Source of the DNA: JASLDZ01 sp038226305
GTDB taxonomy: Bacteria; Pseudomonadota; Alphaproteobacteria; Caulobacterales; Caulobacteraceae
Length of the DNA stretch: 10,542 bases
Direction: 5' to 3'
Assembly (NCBI GenBank): GCA_038226305.1
Contig: JBBRQN010000032.1
Location: 1 to 10,542, forward strand
In this document: piece by piece, positions 5,506-10,542 of the stretch
How the letters are laid out: every line of letters starts with the position of its first letter
Numbering within the stretch: position 1 is the stretch's first letter
Made by a program: the position numbers and the translations under genes
Notes under the pieces: model-generated
The model's database searches: none
The model's input: the letters and a program-made list of their open reading frames with translations, nothing else
What the model was told of the DNA's origin: nothing

Positions 5506-6852
5506 TCAGGCCGCGGCGGCCATCCTGCGACGGACGATCTGGCTGGCCCCGGGCTCACGCACGAGGCCGAGAAGGTCGGCGGCCAGCTCGAGGCGCTCGC
5601 GCATCTCCGCGTTGATCTCGGGCGTCAGATCCGGGTCGGGGGTGTGCAGCATGTCGAGCAGATCGTCGACGTAGGTGCTGAGGCGGGTGTCCAGGGCTTC
5701 GACGACCTTGCCGCGCAGACCGCCGAAGCCGCCCTTCATGGCCGCCCGCCGCGTCTCGTCCACATAGGTCAGAAGGGCTTCGGCCTGCGCGATGACGAGG
5801 GGCGCAGGCGGCGCGCCCAGGCGCGGCAGGCCCCGCACGAGCTTCATGCCCGGCCGCGACGATTGCACAGGCAGGGCGAGGGCCAGGGCCGCCTCCGCCT
5901 CCTTGAGACGGGCTTCAGCCGCCAGGGCGAGGGCGCGCTTCTGGGCGGCGACGCGGCGACCCCAGGGCTTTTCGCGATCCAGCTGCACCCAGTGTTCAAG
6001 TTCTGAAAGGCCGTCGATGGCCCGCTCGGTGGCGGCGGCGATGGCGGCCCCGCCCTCTCGCCCGCGGCTGCCGTCGAAATCGCGAACCATGCCCACGGCC
6101 TCGTCGACCTGGTCCAGCACCGCTTCGGCAAAGCCTGCGAACTCAGACCCCGCCATGAAGACCTCCGAGGGCCGGTCCATCAGCGCCGACGCCAGGCGCA
6201 GGGCCGCCCACCGGTCGGAGAACGCTGACGACAGGAGCTCGATCAGCAGCGGGCCGCCATCCAGGCACAGGGCCGAGGCATCGCTGAGGGCCAGCCGCAG
6301 AGACGACATCTCGTCTTCATCGGCGCGCTTCAGCCAGGCCGCAGCCCGGGGAACGGCGGTGCGGGCGATGGGGAGGAGCTGCAGGTAGCGGGTCACCCGC
6401 TCCACCCCGCCGGGCGATGCCTCCAGCCTCGCCGTCAGGGTCGCGAAGGGGCCGGCATTTTCCATCAGGCCAACAGCGGCGATCTCCACCAGGGCCAGCG
6501 AAGCGGGATCGAACAGGGCCACTTCTCGGGTCTGTAAGGCCTGCGCTGCGGTGGTCACACGGCCTGGGGCGGTGGCCTTCAGCGCCTCCCAAACCGCGGT
6601 GGGCACGAAGCGGGCGATGGGGAAGCGGGGCGCCACGTCGCGGGGGCCGCACAGGGCGGTGAACTCGTACAGCACCGCGTCGCGCAGCCGTCGGTCGGCG
6701 GTCTCGGCTTCGGCGGCGCGCAGGACGGGGTCGGCCCAGCCCCCCGGCGGCTGGGAGGCCAGGGCTTCGCGCAGGGTGCGCAGGCGGGCGTCCGGAAGGG
6801 AGCGCACCATCTGCACCAGCGCTGCGGCCTTGGCGGCGCTCAACCCGCTCAC
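5506..6852 (-). CDS. Unrecognised 448-residue helix-rich protein
   Basis: I do not recognise this family. The protein has no signal peptide and no membrane segment, so it is probably cytoplasmic. It is rich in Ala, Leu, Arg and Glu and is predicted by eye to be almost entirely alpha-helical. Amphipathic segments run through about 1-65, 105-235, 240-330 and 350-435, a pattern that resembles helical-repeat or scaffold proteins. No nucleotide-binding, metal-binding or catalytic motif stands out. Glycine-containing turns occur at 260-268 (DGSRGREGG) and 373-381 (KGGFGGLRG). The start is GTG 6852, supported by AAAGGA about seven bases upstream. The codon pattern is that of a normal high-GC gene, and the translation is long and free of low-complexity runs, so it is real. 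It sits between a FeuPQ-like system and ccmE in the same orientation, 60 bases ahead of ccmE; a shared transcript is possible but says little about function. Confidence 0.8.
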   Translation of the reverse strand: MSGLSAAKAAALVQMVRSLPDARLRTLREALASQPPGGWADPVLRAAEAETADRRLRDAVLYEFTALCGPRDVAPRFPIARFVPTAVWEALKATAPGRVTTAAQALQTREVALFDPASLALVEIAAVGLMENAGPFATLTARLEASPGGVERVTRYLQLLPIARTAVPRAAAWLKRADEDEMSSLRLALSDASALCLDGGPLLIELLSSAFSDRWAALRLASALMDRPSEVFMAGSEFAGFAEAVLDQVDEAVGMVRDFDGSRGREGGAAIAAATERAIDGLSELEHWVQLDREKPWGRRVAAQKRALALAAEARLKEAEAALALALPVQSSRPGMKLVRGLPRLGAPPAPLVIAQAEALLTYVDETRRAAMKGGFGGLRGKVVEALDTRLSTYVDDLLDMLHTPDPDLTPEINAEMRERLELAADLLGLVREPGASQIVRRRMAAAA

Positions 6853-6916
6853 GGCACGATCCTTTTCGGGTCACGGGCCAGCTCGGCCGCACTCGGGCGC
6901 AGCTTAATCTTGTGTT

Positions 6917-6926
6917 CGGTTAACCG
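6917..6926. promoter_or_regulatory. Perfect palindrome CGGTTAACCG in the intergenic region before the 448-residue gene
   Basis: The 90-base gap 6853-6942 is clearly richer in A+T than its surroundings and holds this 10-base palindrome, then AAGATTAAG about 12 bases downstream on the minus strand. It could be an operator within a promoter for the 448-residue gene. It contains TTAACC, the first half of a CtrA half-site, but not the second TTAA at seven bases. No terminator with a T-run was found after the upstream kinase gene, only a 5-bp stem (CCGTT/AACGG). Confidence 0.3.
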
Positions 6927-6942
6927 TTTGAGAACGGGGCCG

Positions 6943-8349
6943 TCAGGCGGTGGCTCGCGGCAGGCGCAGCGTCACCTTCAGCCCGCCGAGGTCATCGCTC
7001 GTGCCCAGGGTCAGGCCGCCGCCGTAGGCCCGTGCCAGCTCGTCGACGATCGAAAGGCCGAGGCCGGAGCCAGGGGCGCGCTCGTCCAGCCTTTGGCCGC
7101 GCTGCAGGGCCGCCTCGCGCTGATCGGGGGCGAGGCCCGGGCCATCGTCTTCCACGATGAGGGTGAACCACGCCGGGTCTGGATCGGCGCGCACGTCGGC
7201 GCGCACCTGGCCGTGACTGTATTTGCAGGCGTTTTCGAGGAGGTTGCCCGCCATCTCCTGCAGGTCCTGCCGCTCACCCAGGAAGATGAAGTCGGTGTCC
7301 GGGCCGCAGTCCATGTCGATGCCGCGACCGGCGAAGATCCGGCCCAGGGTACGGCACAGGTCGTCGACCACGGGGGCCACGGCCGTGCGTTCCCCGGCGC
7401 CGGGAGCGCGGGCGGCGGCGCGGGCGCGGCGCAGGTGATGCTCCACATTGTCGCGCATCAGTCCGGCCTGCCGGGTGACCACCTGCGCCAGCTCGCCCGG
7501 CGTGCGCTCGGATTCGGCCAGCATGACGGAGATCGGAGTCTTCAGGGCGTGGGCGAGGTTGCCCACATGCGTGCGCTGGCGTTCCACCACGTCCTGATTG
7601 TGATCCAGAAGCGCGTTGAGCTCGCCTGCGAGAGGGGCCAGCTCCCGGGGGTAGGCCCCGCGCAACCGCCCGGCACCGCCCTTGCGCACGTTCGCCACGT
7701 CGCGCTGCATCACGAACAGGGGGCGCAGGCCGACGCGGACCTGCAGCACCACCGCCGCGATCAAGCCCGTTCCCAGCACCACCAGCGCCGCGACCACGGT
7801 TGCCGCGAAGCTCCGCTCGTCGCGCGTGAGGGGTCCGCGATCCTCGGCGGTGAGGATCACCACGGGCGACTTGGCCTTGGGCAGCCGGGCGGCGATGGCG
7901 CAGACCCTGATCTTCTGCCGGGCCGGCCCCTCGGCGAAGTAGAACACCGGCCGCGACCCGCCCTTCAGCACCCGGGCATACAGGCCCGGCGGCTTGGGCA
8001 TGGTGGTGTCCCACAGGGACCGCGAGGGCTGGGCGTCGTGCAGGTTGCCCTGTGCGTCTGGCTCCGCCAGCTCCCAGTACTTGCCCGAATAGGCCAGCAG
8101 CGCCCGAGCGTCCGTGAGGGCGGGGGCGACCACCTTGCCCGCCTCGTCCACGCTGGCCCCTGCGAGGATGGAGTCCGCATCGTCGGCCAGTCCCTGGTCG
8201 AAACGGCGGGTCTCGGCGGCGTTGAACAGGAGCGACAGGGACAGACCGGCCACGATGAGGAGCGCCACGCTCCACCCCGCCGCCAGCCAGATCAGTCGCC
8301 CGACCAGCGAACGGCCCACGCGCGGGGCCGCGCCCGCCTCGGCCGCCAT
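6943..8349 (-). CDS. feuQ: FeuQ/PhoQ-type sensor histidine kinase
   Basis: The protein has about 468 residues. A transmembrane helix at about 16-41 precedes a periplasmic sensor of about 140 residues (42-180), and a second helix lies at about 181-203. A HAMP-like linker leads to an H-box of the PhoQ type, GNLAHALKTPISVML, with His267. The ATPase domain has NLLENACKYS (369-378), G1 DDGPG (401-405) and G2 GSGLGLS (427-433); all are intact. The HALKTP box is characteristic of the PhoQ/FeuQ group. In rhizobia FeuPQ controls osmoadaptation and export of cyclic glucans; whether targets are shared here is unknown. The frame stays open into the regulator gene (to 8472). ATG 8349, 34 bases after the regulator's stop, gives a sensible membrane protein start, though its ribosome binding site is weak (GGCGGG). 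The HK follows the FeuP-like regulator in one operon. The kinase call is very sure; the symbol is moderately so. Confidence 0.88.
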   Translation of the reverse strand: MAAEAGAAPRVGRSLVGRLIWLAAGWSVALLIVAGLSLSLLFNAAETRRFDQGLADDADSILAGASVDEAGKVVAPALTDARALLAYSGKYWELAEPDAQGNLHDAQPSRSLWDTTMPKPPGLYARVLKGGSRPVFYFAEGPARQKIRVCAIAARLPKAKSPVVILTAEDRGPLTRDERSFAATVVAALVVLGTGLIAAVVLQVRVGLRPLFVMQRDVANVRKGGAGRLRGAYPRELAPLAGELNALLDHNQDVVERQRTHVGNLAHALKTPISVMLAESERTPGELAQVVTRQAGLMRDNVEHHLRRARAAARAPGAGERTAVAPVVDDLCRTLGRIFAGRGIDMDCGPDTDFIFLGERQDLQEMAGNLLENACKYSHGQVRADVRADPDPAWFTLIVEDDGPGLAPDQREAALQRGQRLDERAPGSGLGLSIVDELARAYGGGLTLGTSDDLGGLKVTLRLPRATA

Positions 8350-8383
8350 CCCGCCAGCGAGGGGCGCGTCGGCCGAAATGGCG

Positions 8384-9052
8384 TCAGGCCGGGGCGCAGG
8401 CGGCGAGGCGATAGCCCAGGCCGCGCATGGTCTCGATCCGGTCAGGCCCGATCTTCTTGCGCAGCCGCCCAACGAACACCTCGATGGTGTTGGAGTCCCG
8501 GTCGAAGTCCTGGTCGTAGAGGTGCTCGACCAGCTCGGTGCGGTTGATGACCCGGCCCTGGTGCATCATCAGATAGTGCAGCAGGCGATACTCAAGCGAG
8601 GTCAGCCGCAGGGGCTCGCCGTTCACGCTGGCCCGCGCCGCCTTGGGGTCGAGCAGCAGGTCGCCGCAGCTCAGCGAGGGCTGCGAATGCCCGGCCGCCC
8701 GCCGAACAAGCGCCCGAAGCCGCGCCAGAAGCTCTTCGGTGTGGAAGGGCTTGGTCAGATAGTCGTCCGCACCGGCATCGAAGCCCGCCACCTTCTCGCT
8801 CCACGCCCCGCGGGCGGTGAGGATCAGCACCGGCGTGGACTTGCCGGCCTTGCGCCAGCGCTCCAGCACGGTGACGCCATCGACCTTGGGCAGGCCCAGA
8901 TCGAGGATCACGGCGTCATACGGTTCGTTCTCGCCGAGGTACTGGGCCTCCTCCCCATCCGGGGCGTGGTCTACGGCATAGCCGGCGTCGGCCAGCGAGC
9001 CCTTCAGCTGCCGGGTCAGGTCGGGATCGTCTTCGACGAGGAGGATGCGCAT
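8384..9052 (-). CDS. feuP: FeuP-like response regulator, OmpR/PhoP family
   Basis: The 222-residue protein has a receiver domain with Glu7, Asp8 and Asp9, phospho-acceptor Asp51 (VILDLGLPKVDG), Thr79 and Lys101 (YLTKPFHTEELLAR). The winged-helix domain (about 126-218) contains ELVEHLYDQDFDRDSNTIE followed by VFVGRLRKKIG. That stretch is near-identical to what I recall of rhizobial FeuP, and clearly different from the other regulator in this window. The closing GLGYRL wing is present. It starts at ATG 9052, five bases after the PepSY gene's stop, with AGGAAGG about 12 bases upstream inside that gene, and is followed by the kinase. The direct repeat at 9439-9455 before the first gene of this unit has the spacing of a PhoP box and may be its own binding site. 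Orthology to FeuP is based on remembered sequence, not on a search. Confidence 0.92.
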   Translation of the reverse strand: MRILLVEDDPDLTRQLKGSLADAGYAVDHAPDGEEAQYLGENEPYDAVILDLGLPKVDGVTVLERWRKAGKSTPVLILTARGAWSEKVAGFDAGADDYLTKPFHTEELLARLRALVRRAAGHSQPSLSCGDLLLDPKAARASVNGEPLRLTSLEYRLLHYLMMHQGRVINRTELVEHLYDQDFDRDSNTIEVFVGRLRKKIGPDRIETMRGLGYRLAACAPA

Positions 9053-9057
9053 GGGAG

Positions 9058-9420
9058 CTATTGGCCTTCCTGCCGAAGGATCGCGCCCGTGCGGGCGTCG
9101 GCGATGATGTCGAGGCGACGTCCGTCGCGGGCTGCCCAGCGCACGCGGTAGACCGGGCGGCCCCCGTCGTCCTCAAGGCCCGCGTCGAGCAGGCGACCGG
9201 GAATCTGTGAGCCGATGCGCGCCGTCACGTCGCCGAGCGGCATGTGGCGACCGTCGCGCACGGCGGCGCGCGCCTCGTCCTGCTGCTGGCGCCAATCGGC
9301 CCCCAGGGAATCCTGACGCTGGCCAAGCTCCACCGTCGCCGCGAAGGCAGACGCGGGCCAAGTCCCCCCGAGGAGGGCGAAAGAGAACAGCAGGGGAGCA
9401 AACCGGCGCATGATGGTCAT
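9058..9420 (-). CDS. Small secreted PepSY-domain protein upstream of the FeuP-like regulator
   Basis: The 120-residue protein has a signal peptide at about 1-27 (hydrophobic core FAPLLFSFALLGG, likely cleavage after ASAFA). A PepSY domain covers about 55-117, recognised by PLGDVTARIGSQIPGRLLDAGLE, GRPVYRVRW and the closing DARTGAILRQEG. PepSY proteins next to PhoPQ-like systems are often periplasmic modulators of the kinase. Rhizobial FeuN, encoded before feuPQ, is a small periplasmic inhibitor of FeuQ. This protein holds the same position and is a candidate functional counterpart, but I cannot show homology to FeuN. ATG 9420 is chosen; ATG 9411, three residues in, is equally possible and would suit a promoter very close to the gene. 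The frame opens further upstream to 9501, but that extension is not signal-like and overlaps the 3' end of the dnaJ-type gene. The regulator follows after five bases. Confidence 0.85.
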   Translation of the reverse strand: MTIMRRFAPLLFSFALLGGTWPASAFAATVELGQRQDSLGADWRQQQDEARAAVRDGRHMPLGDVTARIGSQIPGRLLDAGLEDDGGRPVYRVRWAARDGRRLDIIADARTGAILRQEGQ

Positions 9421-9438
9421 CCGTCTAGCCACGGCGGA

Positions 9439-9455
9439 CTGAACCCACCCTGAAC
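9439..9455 (-). promoter_or_regulatory. Direct repeat GTTCAG-N5-GTTCAG, a PhoP-box-like operator for the PepSY-feuPQ unit
   Basis: On the minus strand GTTCAG occurs at 9455-9450 and again at 9444-9439, an exact 11-base period. OmpR/PhoP-family regulators typically bind two hexamers five bases apart, one helical turn, upstream of a -10 box. Eleven bases after the second repeat is GCTAGAC (9428-9422 with its preceding G at 9429), similar to the Caulobacter-type -10 element. A start site near 9415 would then make the mRNA leaderless or nearly so for ATG 9411. The 77-base gap holds no other obvious element and no terminator for the preceding gene. Confidence 0.55.
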
Positions 9456-9497
9456 GAGCGTGGCCGTGGAATGTTGCCTGCGGATGCCGGGAGCGCC

Positions 9498-10448
9498 TCA
9501 CCGTCGCCGCTTGGCCACATACGGCCGGTCCTTGCGCCAGGTTTCGGCGAAGCGGTCGAGTTCGGGGTCGGCATCGGGGAGGGTCAGCATCAGCCGGGCC
9601 ATCAGGTCGCCGCGCTGGCCGGTGGCGGGATCGACCGCACCCTTGCCCTTCAGCCGCAGGGTCGCGCCGGAGGACGAGTGCCTGGGCACCTGCAGGCTGA
9701 CCACGCCGTCTGGCGTCGGCGCATCCACTTTCGCCCCGAGCACCGCGTCGGGGATCGAGATCGGCAGGTCCATCACGAGGTCGGCGCCGGCACCCTCTCG
9801 CCTGAAGATCGGGTGCGGCTTGATCGCGAGCTCGATCAGGGCGTCGCCGGAGCCTGCGCGGCCGGGCTGGCCCTGGCCCTTCAGGCGCAGCACCTGCCCC
9901 TCGGAGGCCCCCTTGGGGATGGTCACGTCCATGGTGCGGCCATCGGCGAAGGCCACCCGCTTTGGGCCGCCGCGGATCGCCTCCTCCAGATCGATCTCCA
10001 GTTTCGAGCGCACGTCGGCGCCCTTGGGCGAGAAGCCCGCGCGGGAGCCGCGGCCGGAGAACACCTCGCTCAGGATGTCGTCGAAGTCGGCACCCTCGAA
10101 CTGAGCCGAGCGGCCCTGGCCGCCGAAGCCGCCGGGCTTGAACCCGCCCGGCCGGAAGCCGCCCCCGCCACCGCCGCCGAAGCCGCCGCGGAAGGCGTTG
10201 GGATCGAACCCGCGGGCGCTCTCGCGGCCATCGGCGTCGATCTCGCCGGCGTCGAATTTCTTGCGCTTGGCCTCGTCGCCCAAAATGTCGAACGCCGCGG
10301 TGATGCGCTTGAAGCGCTCCTCGGCCTTGGCGTCTCCGGGGTTCTGGTCGGGGTGCAGCTGCTTGGCGAGCTTGCGGAAGCTCTTCCGGATCTCGTCGGC
10401 ACTCGCCGACCGGCTGACGCCCAGTTCCGTGTACGGGTCGTTGGCCAA
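9498..10448 (-). CDS. CbpA-like type II DnaJ (Hsp40) co-chaperone
   Basis: Hsp40 co-chaperones deliver substrates to DnaK and stimulate its ATPase. The 316-residue protein has an N-terminal J domain (about 3-70) with the diagnostic HPD motif at 32-34 (QLHPDQNPGD). A Gly/Phe-rich region follows (about 85-115, GGFGGGGGGGFRPGGF). There is no CxxCxGxG zinc-finger region. The C-terminal peptide-binding domains run from about 140 to 300, including VTIPKGASEGQVLRLKGQGQPG and the dimerisation tail. This layout is type II (CbpA/DjlA-like soluble), not canonical DnaJ. TTG 10448 is chosen as start: it puts the J domain at the N-terminus as in relatives and has GAGG five bases upstream. A promoter-like pair at 10478-10505 would start transcription after the alternative GTG at 10529. 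That longer frame is open to the window edge, so a 27-residue extension cannot be excluded. It is the first gene on the right and lies 77 bases before the PepSY gene. Confidence 0.9.
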   Translation of the reverse strand: MANDPYTELGVSRSASADEIRKSFRKLAKQLHPDQNPGDAKAEERFKRITAAFDILGDEAKRKKFDAGEIDADGRESARGFDPNAFRGGFGGGGGGGFRPGGFKPGGFGGQGRSAQFEGADFDDILSEVFSGRGSRAGFSPKGADVRSKLEIDLEEAIRGGPKRVAFADGRTMDVTIPKGASEGQVLRLKGQGQPGRAGSGDALIELAIKPHPIFRREGAGADLVMDLPISIPDAVLGAKVDAPTPDGVVSLQVPRHSSSGATLRLKGKGAVDPATGQRGDLMARLMLTLPDADPELDRFAETWRKDRPYVAKRRR

Positions 10449-10477
10449 GGCCGCCTCTGCAAGGGTTGCGAGGCCTT

Positions 10478-10505
10478 CAATTAGGCGAACGCGCGCAGGG
10501 TGCAA
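10478..10505 (-). promoter_or_regulatory. Candidate promoter of the CbpA-like gene
   Basis: TTGCAC (10505-10500) and TAATTG (10483-10478) are separated by 16 bases on the minus strand, about 30 bases before the TTG start. Both boxes are partial matches to the housekeeping consensus. The neighbourhood is locally AT-rich, which stands out in this GC-rich DNA. The element supports the shorter protein start at 10448. Confidence 0.4.
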
Positions 10506-10542
10506 GTTGAACTGTGGCGTCAGAGCCACAAGGTCTGTTGCA

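Noticed and set aside
6904..6923. Possible CtrA binding site (two TTAA boxes) before the 448-residue gene
   Set aside because: The two TTAA boxes are 12 bases apart, not seven, and the half-site TTAACCAT is not matched beyond TTAACC.
8350..8472. Extended N-terminus of the FeuQ-like kinase reaching into the regulator gene
   Set aside because: The first 41 residues overlap the regulator's conserved C-terminus, look like out-of-frame coding shadow, and are followed by a normal kinase start at ATG 8349.
6910..8547. 545-codon open frame on the plus strand opposite the FeuQ-like kinase
   Set aside because: Antisense shadow of a gene with all kinase motifs; composition is atypical and no domain is visible.
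9471..10484. 337-codon open frame on the plus strand opposite the CbpA-like gene
   Set aside because: The minus strand encodes a clear J-domain protein; the plus reading is Ala/Gly/His-rich with no domain.

Overview
The window is GC-rich DNA (roughly two thirds G+C by eye) and every gene I can support lies on the minus strand, so transcription runs from the right edge to the left. Protein signatures point to an alphaproteobacterium, most likely of the Caulobacterales (Brevundimonas, Caulobacter or Phenylobacterium type). The clues are a FeuP/FeuQ-like two-component pair, a CcmE next to a DegP protease that precedes a response regulator and a histidine kinase, a PtsP of the nitrogen-PTS type, and promoters without E. 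coli-like -10 boxes. The order is an inference from gene content; no species can be named.

Layout in the direction of transcription: (1) 10448-9498, a CbpA-like DnaJ co-chaperone. (2) 9420-6943, a compact PepSY protein, FeuP-like regulator and FeuQ-like sensor unit, preceded by an 11-bp-period direct repeat that looks like an OmpR/PhoP-family operator. (3) 6852-5506, a 448-residue, apparently cytoplasmic, helix-rich protein that I do not recognise. (4) 5442-4960, the haem chaperone CcmE. (5) 4731-3091, a periplasmic Do/DegP protease closed by a good intrinsic terminator at 3038-3063. (6) 2930-840, a second OmpR-type regulator and HAMP sensor kinase, preceded by two inverted repeats. (7) 755 to beyond the left edge, the N-terminal third of PtsP (enzyme I of the nitrogen PTS), which seems to start at a rare ATT codon behind a strong ribosome binding site.

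The common theme is envelope and protein quality control. Two independent sensor/regulator pairs sit around a periplasmic protease and chaperone, a haem chaperone and a DnaJ protein. The order CcmE, DegP, regulator, kinase recalls the rhizobial cycHJKL-degP-regulator-kinase-glnE cluster. Here the CcmF and CcmH genes are absent between CcmE and DegP, and PtsP rather than GlnE follows the kinase.

No mobile elements, CRISPR arrays, tRNA or rRNA genes were seen, and no intergenic gap exceeds 300 bases. I did not find a clearly new multi-gene system. The most unusual points are the ATT start of ptsP, the direct-repeat operator before the PepSY gene, the inverted repeats before the first regulator, the cluster of GTTCG motifs before degP, and the unrecognised 448-residue protein.
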